Shown one piece after another: positions 54,222-63,633 of a stretch of DNA of 64,000 bases. The DNA is from JABDLO01 sp035327565 (GTDB taxonomy: Bacteria > Bacteroidota > Bacteroidia > Chitinophagales > Saprospiraceae). The position numbers were made by a program, and so were the translations under genes. Under the pieces are notes generated by a model, which was not told the DNA's origin, did not search any database, and saw only the letters and a list, made by a program, of their open reading frames with translations. The stretch lies in contig DAOLDB010000005.1 of the NCBI GenBank assembly GCA_035327565.1, positions 53,800 to 117,799 of the forward strand, read 5' to 3'. Numbering within the stretch: position 1 is the first letter of the stretch; each line of letters opens with the position of its first letter.

Positions 54222-55175
54222 ATGAATGAAATTCCAACCATTTTCAACACAAATTTTACTTTTCCACAATGCAGGTCGGTATATAAGGGAAAAGTAAGAG
54301 ATATATATTACTTTGATGAGTTTATAGTTGCTATAGCCACAGACCGCATATCTGCATTTGACCATATATTGCCAAAGCCAATACCTTATAAAGGTCAGGT
54401 ACTTAATCAATTGGCTGCATATTTTCTCCAACAAACTTCAGACATTGTACCTAACTGGTTTTATTCCAGTCCTGATCCCAATGTGACTATTGGCAAGCAT
54501 TGCCAGCCCATCAAAATTGAAATGGTGGTCAGGGGGTATTTAGCAGGACATGCCTGGAGAACTTACAGAAACGGTGGTAGAGCGCTTTGTGGAGTGCAAT
54601 TGCCAGAAGGTCTGTCCCAAAACGATCCATTTTCACACCCGATCTTGACGCCTTCGACCAAAGCCGATGAAGGCCATGATGAAGATATCAGTGTACAAGA
54701 GATTCTTTCCAAAGGATTGGTTTCTGGGTATGATTGGCAAACACTTGAATCGCATAGTCTGAAATTGTTTGAACGGGGAACCACAATGGCAGCTGAAAGA
54801 GGATTGATATTGGTAGATACCAAGTACGAATTTGGTAAATATGGCGATACCCTCCTGCTCATTGATGAGGTTCATACTCCTGATAGCAGCCGGTATTTCT
54901 ATTGGGATGGGTATAAAGAGAGGCAGGAAATGGGAATACCACAGAAACAACTGAGCAAAGAGTTCGTCAGGGAATGGTTGATGGATAATCACTTTCAGGG
55001 AAAGGAAGGTCAGGTTATACCTGAAATGCCCACGCCTTTTATCAAATCGGTTTCAGAAAGGTATATTCAGTTGTACGAACTACTTACAGGAAAGGATTTT
55101 GAAAAAGAAGAAAGTTGCAAGGTAAATGACCGGATATATGAAAATACTATGAAGGCTATAAAAGATTTACTCTAA
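54222..55175 (+). CDS. purC: SAICAR synthetase
   Basis: A 317-residue enzyme that joins aspartate to CAIR in purine synthesis. Conserved parts are SVYKGKVRDIYYF (ATP-binding), ATDRISAFDHILPKPIPYKG, EMVVRGYLAGHAWRTYRNG, LVDTKYEFGKYG and LIDEVHTPDSSRYFYWDGY. It is the longer, about 310-residue type common in Bacteroidota. It is monocistronic, with a good promoter abutting the start codon. Confidence 0.95.
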   Translation: MNEIPTIFNTNFTFPQCRSVYKGKVRDIYYFDEFIVAIATDRISAFDHILPKPIPYKGQVLNQLAAYFLQQTSDIVPNWFYSSPDPNVTIGKHCQPIKIEMVVRGYLAGHAWRTYRNGGRALCGVQLPEGLSQNDPFSHPILTPSTKADEGHDEDISVQEILSKGLVSGYDWQTLESHSLKLFERGTTMAAERGLILVDTKYEFGKYGDTLLLIDEVHTPDSSRYFYWDGYKERQEMGIPQKQLSKEFVREWLMDNHFQGKEGQVIPEMPTPFIKSVSERYIQLYELLTGKDFEKEESCKVNDRIYENTMKAIKDLL

Positions 55176-55222
55176 CCGGATGATAAAGAACCCAATCAAA
55201 CTTTACAAGTAAACGAAGTAAT

Positions 55223-55540
55223 CTAATTTTTCCGGAATTGGAGTTTTTGAATCATGGCACTGTTAATATGATCACTGTATAAGCCATACGCATCAACCAA
55301 AACCCCTTTAACCTTATATTTTTCTGATGAGATGGCATAGACAATCGAGGAATCGGAAGGGTTGGTCATTCCTTCGAATCGATAAAATTCATCAACTTTG
55401 AACTCTTCAGGATGTATACGAAGGTTTTGCGATATCCAATCCAGGCCATTTTTCAATAAATTAAAATCCTCAGTATATCCTCTTTGCATGAGGTCATTCA
55501 GGGCATCCACCATGGTATCAAAATCTCTGTTGATTTTCAT
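55223..55540 (-). CDS. Small conserved Bacteroidota protein (named PRPP synthetase in databases, probably wrongly)
   Basis: A 105-residue soluble protein with the pattern DALNDLMQRGYTEDFNLL, HPEEFKVDEFYRFEGMTNPSDSS and VYAISSEKYKVKGVLVDAYG. From memory, this family is widespread in Bacteroidota and often carries the label phosphoribosylpyrophosphate synthetase, but it has no PRPP-synthase motif and is far too short. Function unknown. It is a single gene convergent with purC. Confidence 0.65.
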   Translation of the reverse strand: MKINRDFDTMVDALNDLMQRGYTEDFNLLKNGLDWISQNLRIHPEEFKVDEFYRFEGMTNPSDSSIVYAISSEKYKVKGVLVDAYGLYSDHINSAMIQKLQFRKN

Positions 55541-55662
55541 GATCAGGATGATTAAATAAAAGAAATTAGATTTTATCAGAATACTAAGTATATATTTTCA
55601 AATAAAGTTTGAAAATCAGTAATTCTGACCAAAAGAACGAAAGTAAATATCTATCCTTAACT

Positions 55663-56760
55663 TTATTCGTCCTCAATCCAGTCTGCAATAAAAAGGTTAG
55701 TTTCTCTTGTTCCACCGTTAAACCGGTTTGAGGAAAAAACTAATTTTTTACCATCAGGAGAAAACATTGGAAATGAGTCAAAAGTATCGTCAAAAGTAAT
55801 TTGTTTCAAGCCAGTACCATCCAGATTAATCATAAAGAGATTAAAGGGAAACCCTCTTTGGCTGTTGTGATTGGACGAGAAAATTACCTTATTTCCGGAA
55901 GGATGGAAAAATGGAGCCCAATTGGCATTTCCTAATTTTGTAATTTGCCTTAATTTACTGCCATCGGCATTGCATACATACAATTCCATTTTTGTGGGTT
56001 GTACCAATCCATTTGACAATAGTTCTTTATACTCCGTGATTTCATCCTCAGTTTTGGGTCGTGAAGCCCTGAAAATGATTTTTTCTCCATCGGGCGAGAA
56101 AAATGCTCCTCCATCATAACCCAGTTCGTCTGTGATCTGCATTACATTCCCTCCATTCAGATCCATGGTATACAATTCAAGATCACCAGATCGGAGGGAA
56201 GTAAACACAATTCTGTCGCCTTTAGGAGAAACGGTGGCTTCTGCATCATATCCACGCATATCTGTCAGCTTTTGAATGATATTGCCTTGCAAATCAGCTT
56301 TGTAGATATCAAAGGTTTCGTAAATGGGCCAAGTATATTTGCCACCAGGTACTCTTTCGGGTTCAGGAGGACACTCGTCCCCACCTTCATGGGTGGATGC
56401 ATAAATGATGGTAGTGTCACCAGGTAAAAAATAGCTGCAGGTTGTGCGACCCCTTCCTGTACTGAGTAATCTGGGAATTTCATTGCTGTCAAGGGGTGAG
56501 TGGGCATTCATATAATATATTTGATCGCACTCAATACCCCATGCAGGGTTTGTAGCCTGAAATACTAATAATTCATTGTTGAAACTCCAGTAAGCTTCGG
56601 CATTATCACCACCAAATGTAAGTTGGCGAATATTTTTCAAATGTACTTCCTGTTCATATCTCAAAGAATCAGCATTTTCATAAATTGTAGTTTCGTTTTT
56701 TTCCTTGCATGAAAAAAGTAAAATGATCGTAACTAAACTAAAATATAACTTTCCTGTCAT
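55663..56760 (-). CDS. TolB-like beta-propeller lipoprotein
   Basis: A 365-residue protein with a lipoprotein signal (ILLFSC, Cys18) and a WD40-like/PD40 propeller. Repeats of the form SPDGKKLVFSSNR recur as SPKGDRIVFTSLR, SPDGEKIIFRASR, HPSGNKVIFSSNH and SPDGKKLVFSSNR, each with D.NGG or D.DGT links. It should sit on the membrane facing the periplasm and could be a scaffold or peptidase-like accessory. It is divergent from the M28 peptidase gene. Confidence 0.85.
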   Translation of the reverse strand: MTGKLYFSLVTIILLFSCKEKNETTIYENADSLRYEQEVHLKNIRQLTFGGDNAEAYWSFNNELLVFQATNPAWGIECDQIYYMNAHSPLDSNEIPRLLSTGRGRTTCSYFLPGDTTIIYASTHEGGDECPPEPERVPGGKYTWPIYETFDIYKADLQGNIIQKLTDMRGYDAEATVSPKGDRIVFTSLRSGDLELYTMDLNGGNVMQITDELGYDGGAFFSPDGEKIIFRASRPKTEDEITEYKELLSNGLVQPTKMELYVCNADGSKLRQITKLGNANWAPFFHPSGNKVIFSSNHNSQRGFPFNLFMINLDGTGLKQITFDDTFDSFPMFSPDGKKLVFSSNRFNGGTRETNLFIADWIEDE

Positions 56761-56965
56761 AATTGGATTTTTTATAAAATTTATCTTGCTGGTTTTGAAT
56801 TTAAAGTTAGTGCAGGAAATATATCCGGTTCAATTTAAGAACATCTTGTCGGCTGAAATCCCTGAGTAATAACCTCATTTCAATAGTTTTTCTATAATTT
56901 TGGCAAAAATATAAAAACCTTAAAAGGTAAGGCATTCTAATGTATTGGTTTTAAAATAAAAGTGT

Positions 56966-58234
56966 ATGAAAGTTGCATATAAGTCAGGTGTTCTTTACAG
57001 TTCTGTTTTAACGATCATGTTTTTGCTCAACTGCTCTCCTAAAGTGAGAATAAATGGTGGAGGGTATACTTCAGTCGAAATTTTGAAATCGGATGTGGTT
57101 ATGCTCGCTTCAGATGAATTTGAAGGCAGGGAGGTAGGAACTCCCGGAGAATATAAAGCTGCATTATTTATTTCCGGAAGGATGAGTGACATTGGCTTAC
57201 AGCCAGTGGGAGTGGATGGATATTGGCAATATTTCTCTAAAAGGATGAAAGCCAACCCTCATTCTCAGGATGACCATCCGGATGACAAGGTGATTGAGGG
57301 AAGGAATGTGATAGGACTTCTTGACAATGGGTCAGATCAATATGTTGTTATTGGTGCACATTATGACCACCTGGGATATGGTGAGCAAGGATCTCTTCAT
57401 TCTGGTGAAAGAGCCATCCATCATGGAGCAGACGACAATGCAAGTGGTGTCGCCATTTTGCTGAATTTGGCGAGCAAACTGGCTGACAATGGTAAAAAAG
57501 AACATTACAATTACCTGTTTATTGCCTTTAGTGGGGAAGAGAAGGGACTTTGGGGCTCTAATTTCTTCGTTAAGAACCCACCCTTTGAATTGGATAAGAT
57601 AAATTATATGATAAATATGGATATGGTGGGTCGATTGAATCATGAAAAAAGCTTAGCTGTACATGGAACTGGAACTTCTTCTGTGTTCCCTGCAATATTG
57701 AGTGAATATAATAGGTATGGGTTTGATCTGATACTTTCAGAATCCGGTGTTGGACCTTCAGACCATACTTCATTTTACCTTGAAAATATTCCCGTTTTAC
57801 ATTTTTTTACAGGTCAGCATGCAGATTATCACAAGCCTTCTGATACTCCTGAAAAATTGAATTATGCAGGTATGATGGCCATTTCAGATTACATATATGA
57901 CTTGATCATTGATTTAGATAAAAGTAAAAAGTTGCCATTTATTAAAACTAAAGATGAAAGTAGAGATTCACCCCGTTTTCAGGTTACACTGGGCGTGATT
58001 CCTGATTATTTGTATCAGGGAAAAGGAATGAGAGTGGATGGTGTGAGAGAAGGTAAACCAGCATACATTGGAGGTTTAGTAAAGGGGGATATCATAGTGA
58101 AAATGGACGATTTGGATATAGTAGATATGATGACTTATATGGAAGCATTGGCACATTTTTCATCAGGTCAAAGTATTGCCATCACAATATTGAGGGGAAA
58201 TGAACCTATTATCAAAACTTTGACTTTTGATTAG
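56966..58234 (+). CDS. M28 family zinc peptidase with PDZ domain, lipoprotein
   Basis: A 422-residue protein with a lipoprotein signal (FLLNCSPK, Cys23), an M28 aminopeptidase domain and a C-terminal PDZ. Metal ligands are visible in order: GAHYDHLGYG, HHGADDNASGVA, AFSGEEKGLWGS (Glu pair), NMDMVGRL and QHADYHKPSDTP. The PDZ is about 325-415 (GMRVDGVREGKPAYIGGLVK). It probably trims peptides at the cell surface or in the periplasm. No obvious operon partner. Confidence 0.9.
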   Translation: MKVAYKSGVLYSSVLTIMFLLNCSPKVRINGGGYTSVEILKSDVVMLASDEFEGREVGTPGEYKAALFISGRMSDIGLQPVGVDGYWQYFSKRMKANPHSQDDHPDDKVIEGRNVIGLLDNGSDQYVVIGAHYDHLGYGEQGSLHSGERAIHHGADDNASGVAILLNLASKLADNGKKEHYNYLFIAFSGEEKGLWGSNFFVKNPPFELDKINYMINMDMVGRLNHEKSLAVHGTGTSSVFPAILSEYNRYGFDLILSESGVGPSDHTSFYLENIPVLHFFTGQHADYHKPSDTPEKLNYAGMMAISDYIYDLIIDLDKSKKLPFIKTKDESRDSPRFQVTLGVIPDYLYQGKGMRVDGVREGKPAYIGGLVKGDIIVKMDDLDIVDMMTYMEALAHFSSGQSIAITILRGNEPIIKTLTFD

Positions 58235-58341
58235 CATGTTCCCGCTTGAAAGTATACATATTCAACAAAGTATACGTTTCATTAGCGAGGTTAAAAAGTA
58301 TTATAATAATATTCTAAGTACTTAAAAATAAACCTTGCAAT

Positions 58342-58698
58342 ATGAAAATCCATATTTTATTTTTCTTTTTTTTCTTCGTGTTCACTTTTTTTTCTTGCAT
58401 TGATGATAGCAGCATGGGTCCACCAACAGGTGGGGGTAATGAAGAATGTGAAGGTACATCCTTTACGTATTCAGGCCATGTGGCCGCAATCATCAATACT
58501 TCTTGTGCAATTTCAGGATGTCATGTTGGCGGATCGCTACCAGATTTTCGTACTTATGAAGTAGTATTCAATAACAGAAGTGCAATCAGATCAAGAGTAG
58601 CGAGCCGAATTATGCCTCCAGCTTCTTCGGGTTTATCTTTATCCACTCAGGAGATTAACACAATTGTATGCTGGGTTGTCAATGGAGCCCCACAGTAG
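58342..58698 (+). CDS. Small lipoprotein with CX4CH cytochrome-like motif
   Basis: A 118-residue protein with a lipoprotein signal (TFFSC, Cys19) and a single C-terminal domain of a small cytochrome c type. The motif is SCAISGCH (Cys55, Cys60, His61), a CX4CH spacing instead of the usual CXXCH. A Met-Pro-Pro motif (IMPPASSG, Met91) supplies a likely distal ligand, and IVCWVVNGAPQ is the usual C-terminal helix. The pattern is widespread in Bacteroidota as a domain of larger proteins; here it stands alone. Heme attachment is inferred. Confidence 0.7.
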   Translation: MKIHILFFFFFFVFTFFSCIDDSSMGPPTGGGNEECEGTSFTYSGHVAAIINTSCAISGCHVGGSLPDFRTYEVVFNNRSAIRSRVASRIMPPASSGLSLSTQEINTIVCWVVNGAPQ

Positions 58699-58787
58699 TT
58701 TTCTTGATTTTATAGTAAATGATTGTAATTTTTTTCAATAAATTTTCAGTCTAAATTAGAATAACGTATTTGATTTTGAGTTAATAA

Positions 58788-59390
58788 TCAACCTCTTCCA
58801 TTTTCTTTAAAAAGTTCAAATACTTCAATGCCTGTATCATATAGTGTTTCAATTTCTTCCGGTTTCAACAGTTTTCTCCTTTTATATAAAATAAGATAGT
58901 AATGGATTCCTTCCAATCGCCATCCCTTTTTATTTGAAAAAAATTGCAAAACTTTTGGATTAAATCCTTTTCTCACCAAATCAACATCTGTTCCTTTCAG
59001 CCAATAATTTTTAGAAAATTCAGGAAAGTCAGCAAAATCAACATCGTCAATTCCTATCCATTGTCCCAGGCGATGCATAAAATTCTGCGGCTGCATCCAG
59101 AATTTGGGAAGACTCAGCTGTATGGAATGGATAAATAAAACAGATTGATTATAAGTTACTGAAGATTTACCTGTAGAGATGGTATATTGATAATCAAATA
59201 TTTTAAGTTCAAAACCTTCCATTAGATTTTTTTGAGTAAAAATATTGGAAATACGTTTTCTCATTCCAACTTTAAAAAGTTGGAAGTCTGTCATCATACG
59301 TATGAGTCCAAAGTCATCTTTTTCCGAGAATCCCATATCCATCATGGCTGCTTTGTCACGTAAGATTTTTGATCTTCTGGATCTGAACAT
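58788..59390 (-). CDS. Conserved-looking cytoplasmic protein, unknown
   Basis: A 200-residue protein with no signal peptide or membrane segment and a basic N-terminus (MFRSRRSKILRDKAAMMDMG). It has many aromatic residues (HRLGQWIGIDDVDFADFPEF, GWRLEGIHYYLILYKRRK). I could not place it. It lies upstream of the four-helix membrane protein gene on the same strand, 20 bp apart, in the order 59797 to 59411 then 59390, so they may be cotranscribed. Confidence 0.55.
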   Translation of the reverse strand: MFRSRRSKILRDKAAMMDMGFSEKDDFGLIRMMTDFQLFKVGMRKRISNIFTQKNLMEGFELKIFDYQYTISTGKSSVTYNQSVLFIHSIQLSLPKFWMQPQNFMHRLGQWIGIDDVDFADFPEFSKNYWLKGTDVDLVRKGFNPKVLQFFSNKKGWRLEGIHYYLILYKRRKLLKPEEIETLYDTGIEVFELFKENGRG

Positions 59391-59410
59391 TGAAATTTAC
59401 ATTTATCCTA

Positions 59411-59797
59411 TTAGCCCAATCTTCCTTTTCCTAACCATGCTCCAATGATTCCGGCAAATGCTGTCAGTGTTACATCAGCTGCTTTAGCCCAACCGGGATA
59501 GGTTTCATTGACATTGTCATATATAGTAAAACCAAGAATGATTCCCGCAACCAGCAACCCCAAGTAAAGTCGGTATTTTTTATTGATTAAAGCGGTTACC
59601 AACCCAGCCCCAAATACACCTATGATATGAGAAATAATGATAAACCGGTAATATCCTGCGGGTATTTTAGAAAATGATTCCGAATGAACATTTTGTGTTA
59701 AATCCTCCAGATAAATCGTATTGCCTGTATATCTGATCATTGCAATCAGTAACCCTCCTACGGCTAAACCCGCTATAATGGATATAAAATACCTCAT
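59411..59797 (-). CDS. Four-helix membrane protein, unknown function
   Basis: A 128-residue protein with about four membrane helices (roughly 3-21, 50-70, 76-93 and 105-123) and a periplasm-exposed loop after the first. Pattern FIIISHIIGVFGAGLVTALI, with small residues throughout, is seen in many unnamed Bacteroidota proteins. It ends 20 bp before the 200-residue gene and begins 27 bp after ggt, all minus strand, so ggt and these two could form one transcript. Confidence 0.6.
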   Translation of the reverse strand: MRYFISIIAGLAVGGLLIAMIRYTGNTIYLEDLTQNVHSESFSKIPAGYYRFIIISHIIGVFGAGLVTALINKKYRLYLGLLVAGIILGFTIYDNVNETYPGWAKAADVTLTAFAGIIGAWLGKGRLG

Positions 59798-59824
59798 TTA
59801 TTGATTTTAAGAGAGTGCAAGATA

Positions 59825-61516
59825 CTAATATCCTTTGGCATCATCATCACCCCTTGGATCAGCGGCACCCTCTATCTTTCCATCTGGCCTTATTCGTATG
59901 GCTTCTACCCGGCCTATGGCTGAACGTTCTGTCACTTTATGACCCATTTCCGAAAGGGAATTTCTTAATGAAACGGGAAATAATTCTTCTACAAATACAT
60001 CTTCCGGAACCCATTGATGATGAAAGCGCGGTGCAGTCACTGCTTCAATAGCTGACATATTGTAATCTATTATGTTTACAATAGTTTGGAATACCGATGT
60101 GATAATTGTGCTGCCTCCAGGGGTTCCAACGATCAGAACTACTTTTCCATCTTTTTCAATAATGGTCGGCGTCATGGAGGACAACATCCTTTTTCCGGGT
60201 TCAATTTTATTTACCGCAGCACCGATCAAACCATACATATTGGGGTGTCCGGGTTTTGAAGAAAAATCATCCATTTCATTATTCAAAAGAAATCCTGCAT
60301 GGCCAACTATTGTGTATGCACCATATCCTCCGTTTAAGGTGGTGGTCATTGATACAGAATTGCCTTCATCATCTATAATAGAGTAGTGAGTGGTTTGTTC
60401 TTGTTCAGGAGACCCGGCCTGGATCAAATGTACAGAAGTGGCCACTTTAGGGTCAAAGTCAGAAAAGCGATTCGCAATATACATCGAATCAATCAAGCCA
60501 ACTATTGGTATATCAAAGAAATCAGGATCTCCTAAATAGGTGGCTCTGTCAGCATAAGCTCTTTTTTCAGCTTCGATCATGAGATGTACTGATTGAGAAG
60601 TATGAAATCCCATTTCACCTAAATTATAAGGCTCAATGGTTTTTAGCAATTGGGCTAAAGCTATACCACCACTGGAAGGAGGAGGCATTGAAATGAAATT
60701 ATACCCTCGATATTTAAAAGTCACAGGTTCTCTCCAAACGCTTTTGTAATTTTTCAGGTCCTCCATGGTAATTATTCCATGACCTCTTCGCATTTCGCCT
60801 AAAATAAAATTGGCTGTTTTACCCTCATAAAATCCGTTGCGGCCTTTGTCTCTGATTTCCTCCAAAGTATGACCTAAATCGGTTTGAATCATAATGTCAC
60901 CAGTTAACCATCCTCCATGCATAAATACATGATCAATGGTATTATGGGCTTTAAATTTTTCTACACTATTGTTAAGATTTCTGGCTTCTCTTTCTGTCAA
61001 AACCACACCATTTAAGGCAAGATCTATAGAGGGTTGGATAAGCGCTTTCCAATCTTTTAATTTGCTGAAACGGTGAAAAGCTTCCACCATCCCATCGACA
61101 GTGCCGGGTACGCCTGCAGCCAGATGCCCCAAAGTGCTTAGATTTTTAATAGGGTTTCCTGATTTGTCCAGGTACATGTTTTCGCTGGCTTTCAGAGGTG
61201 CTTTTTCCCTATAATCCAAAGCAAATGAATTACCGTCTTTATCGCGATATATCATAAATCCTCCTCCTCCAATATTACCAGCTACCGGATAACATACGGC
61301 CAGCGCAAATTGAACGGCTATAGCTGCATCGACCGCATTTCCGCCTTTCTTCAGAATTTCAATACCAATACGGGTGGCTTCCGGATGGGCTGTTACCACC
61401 ATAGCTTCTTCACCAATTGCCGATTTTGTAATATTGTATTGTGCGTATTCGTTACTATCTTTGCATGAAAAAATAAGCAGGATAATGCATAGGAATGCTA
61501 AAAACTTTCTGTTCAT
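59825..61516 (-). CDS. ggt: Gamma-glutamyltransferase, lipoprotein
   Basis: A 563-residue enzyme precursor that processes itself into two chains and cleaves gamma-glutamyl bonds of glutathione and related peptides. The catalytic Thr375 is in EQTTHYSIIDDEGNSVSMT; supporting residues are in NIGGGGFMIY, MPPPSSGGIALAQLL and LSSMTPTIIEKDGK plus GTPGGSTIITSVFQ. An N-terminal LIFSC (Cys18) indicates a lipoprotein. The final stop is 16 bp after the family's GAADPR. motif. Likely first gene of a minus-strand unit with two unknown genes. Confidence 0.92.
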   Translation of the reverse strand: MNRKFLAFLCIILLIFSCKDSNEYAQYNITKSAIGEEAMVVTAHPEATRIGIEILKKGGNAVDAAIAVQFALAVCYPVAGNIGGGGFMIYRDKDGNSFALDYREKAPLKASENMYLDKSGNPIKNLSTLGHLAAGVPGTVDGMVEAFHRFSKLKDWKALIQPSIDLALNGVVLTEREARNLNNSVEKFKAHNTIDHVFMHGGWLTGDIMIQTDLGHTLEEIRDKGRNGFYEGKTANFILGEMRRGHGIITMEDLKNYKSVWREPVTFKYRGYNFISMPPPSSGGIALAQLLKTIEPYNLGEMGFHTSQSVHLMIEAEKRAYADRATYLGDPDFFDIPIVGLIDSMYIANRFSDFDPKVATSVHLIQAGSPEQEQTTHYSIIDDEGNSVSMTTTLNGGYGAYTIVGHAGFLLNNEMDDFSSKPGHPNMYGLIGAAVNKIEPGKRMLSSMTPTIIEKDGKVVLIVGTPGGSTIITSVFQTIVNIIDYNMSAIEAVTAPRFHHQWVPEDVFVEELFPVSLRNSLSEMGHKVTERSAIGRVEAIRIRPDGKIEGAADPRGDDDAKGY

Positions 61517-61592
61517 AAAAGAATGATTTTAATTTGTGAATCCCTTTTTGTCATTTATACTTGATGGAAATCAACCCTTCAAAAATACTATA

Positions 61593-62696
61593 ATGTTTAT
61601 ATATAAAATAGGCATTTACACACTCTATATACTATATTTTGTCATTTTTTTTAGGAATACACCTTTAAGCAGTCAGGTCAAGTTTGTCAATGAATTTTTG
61701 AACATTGGAGTAGGAGCAAGAGCGCATGGAATGTTTGGAAGCGTAGTAGCTACAGTGAGTAATGGGACTGCAGGATATTGGAATCCTGCAGGTCTTGCAA
61801 ACCTCGCCAATCCATTACAGATCAATGCAATGCATGCCAACTGGTTTGGTGGCGTAGCTAACTATGATTTCATTTCCATCAGTACACGGCTCAATGATTC
61901 AGCAAAATCTGCAGGTAGTTTTACACTCATAAGAATGGGGGTAGACAATATTCCCAATACTCTTAATTTAATTGGGCCCGACGGAAGCTTAGATTATAAT
62001 CGTGTATTTGAATTTTCTGCAGCAGATTATGCAGGTATATTTTCATATGGAAGAAATCTGAGCAGTAATGAAAAAATCAGAGTAGGAGGAAGCGCTAAAA
62101 TCATACATCGATCCATTGGCAGTTTTGGATCAGCCTGGGGATTTGGAATTGACCTTGGAATGCAAATGGATTTGGGGAAATTTAAGCTAGGGATTGCTGG
62201 TCGCGATATAACTACAACTTTTAATGCCTGGTCATTTAATCTTACTGAGGAGGAAAGACAGGTTTTCATCAATACAGGTAATGATATACCTGTCAGTACT
62301 ACGGAGATTGCTTTACCCAGAATAATAGCCGGCATAGCATGGACCGGTGGAAAAGAATCACTGTCCTACACTGTGGAGAGCAACTTAAACATTTCTACTA
62401 ATGGTACCCGTGCAGGTGTGTTTTCTACCCGTAGATTGAGTATTGACCCAACCATAGGTGGTGAAGTTGGAATTCACAATCTTGTATTTGTGCGTGTGGG
62501 ATTTGGAAATATACAGCGGATTATCAATGATGTAAATGCAGATGCAACTGTTTTAGAAATTCAACCCAATATGGGCATGGGTTTACTTTTAGGAAGGCTG
62601 AAAGTGGACTATGCATTAACTAATATAGGAAACTTATCAGGAGTACTCATTTCTCATATATTTTCAGTTTCAATTGACTTCAATAAAAGAGATTAG
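61593..62696 (+). CDS. PorV/PorQ family outer-membrane protein
   Basis: About 367 residues of the FadL-like PorV/PorQ family, beta-barrel partners of the type IX secretion system. Typical is the opening after the signal peptide: QVKFVNEFLNIGVGARAHGM then GSVVATVSNGTAGYWNPAG and LANLANPLQINAMHANW. The barrel runs to the C-terminal aromatic-rich strand (FSVSIDFNKRD). The open frame begins at a GTG at 61536, but ATG 61593 starts just before the hydrophobic signal (YKIGIYTLYILYFVIFF). It may shuttle cargo with the SprA translocon encoded at 412; which PorV type it is cannot be told. Confidence 0.82.
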   Translation: MFIYKIGIYTLYILYFVIFFRNTPLSSQVKFVNEFLNIGVGARAHGMFGSVVATVSNGTAGYWNPAGLANLANPLQINAMHANWFGGVANYDFISISTRLNDSAKSAGSFTLIRMGVDNIPNTLNLIGPDGSLDYNRVFEFSAADYAGIFSYGRNLSSNEKIRVGGSAKIIHRSIGSFGSAWGFGIDLGMQMDLGKFKLGIAGRDITTTFNAWSFNLTEEERQVFINTGNDIPVSTTEIALPRIIAGIAWTGGKESLSYTVESNLNISTNGTRAGVFSTRRLSIDPTIGGEVGIHNLVFVRVGFGNIQRIINDVNADATVLEIQPNMGMGLLLGRLKVDYALTNIGNLSGVLISHIFSVSIDFNKRD

Positions 62697-62720
62697 AATG
62701 TGAATTTGAAGAAAATTTGA

Positions 62721-63356
62721 TTAAAAGGGTGGAATGATACTCCTGAAATGTCCATTCATACTTACCTTTTTTTTCATTTCTTCCATTTCTTTTACGATAG
62801 GGAGAATATGAGAAATATGTTGGATCAGATACTTTTGCCTGTCTTTTTCATCCGAAATTTTTAATACTTCGATTTCCTGTTCAAAAGTTAATCCAATCTT
62901 ATGGGCTATATCTACTGTTTTTATAGTACCGGTTGTTTCTATAGAAGCTTTTTTTATACCCATGACACGATAAAGCTCATCAGACAGAGTCACTAATTTT
63001 TGATTCAGTTCCGGATCAGTAACTTCATTCCATGGCAGGTAAATAATTTCAGCTCCAGGATAAAGTTTGCCCATCATGGTATTATAAAAGGCCTCAATTT
63101 TTACACGCTTTATTCCCAAAGTTTGGATGTCCAATTTACCATTTTTATATCTTTTTTCAATGGATGAAAGCCTCATCTCTGTTCCTAAAGAAATATTTTT
63201 GCCATTATGATGTGGACAAATTACAAACGTCTTTCCTTCCTCTTCGCATTCATGGATAAGCTGCCTGTATCTGGGTTCAAAAATATGGAGATTCAATCTC
63301 TCTCCCGGAAAGACAACCAAGTTGAGTGGAAAAAGTGGAATAATAATTTCTGCCAT
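62721..63356 (-). CDS. Lon substrate-binding (LON) domain protein
   Basis: A 211-residue protein made of the N-terminal LON domain alone, without ATPase or protease parts. Marks are IPLFPLNLVVFPGERLNLHIFEPRYRQLI and IGTE.RLSSIEKR. Stand-alone LON-domain proteins are common in Bacteroidota and are thought to bind partner proteins; the true role is unknown. It converges with the PorV-like gene. Confidence 0.85.
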   Translation of the reverse strand: MAEIIIPLFPLNLVVFPGERLNLHIFEPRYRQLIHECEEEGKTFVICPHHNGKNISLGTEMRLSSIEKRYKNGKLDIQTLGIKRVKIEAFYNTMMGKLYPGAEIIYLPWNEVTDPELNQKLVTLSDELYRVMGIKKASIETTGTIKTVDIAHKIGLTFEQEIEVLKISDEKDRQKYLIQHISHILPIVKEMEEMKKKVSMNGHFRSIIPPF

Positions 63357-63522
63357 GCTTTCTAAACAAAAAAGACGCTTGAATTGATTAATACAACATC
63401 AATAATGGATAAGAAAATAGTGGAAGAGCTATAATTTTTGTGATTCAGAGCACTTTTTCAATAAATTTCCTTCAAAACATGTCGAAATCATTGCTTCGGT
63501 TTTTACCCTAAACTTATGGGGA
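63357..63522. other. Spacer before the tRNA remnant
   Basis: AT-rich noncoding DNA upstream of the LON-domain gene; no full promoter was found. Together with 63550-63633 it makes the only noncoding gap at this end. Confidence 0.35.
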
Positions 63523-63549
63523 TGACATGCATGTATTCTAACCCATTGA
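63523..63549 (-). other. Degenerate tRNA-Asp fragment
   Basis: The stretch GCATGTATTCTAACC (63529-63543) is identical to the D-arm/anticodon part of the tRNA-Asp at 63982-63996, and TGACA lies just ahead of both with one different base between. Similarity continues less well to 63549. The T-arm and acceptor parts are missing, so this is a remnant, about 453 bp from the intact gene. Confidence 0.6.
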
Positions 63550-63633
63550 ACACTATGATTTAAATTTCATGGATCAATTGCATCAGTGACTTTCAATTGT
63601 TCCCCTTTTTCTTGCCTATTAAGAACAATGGGA

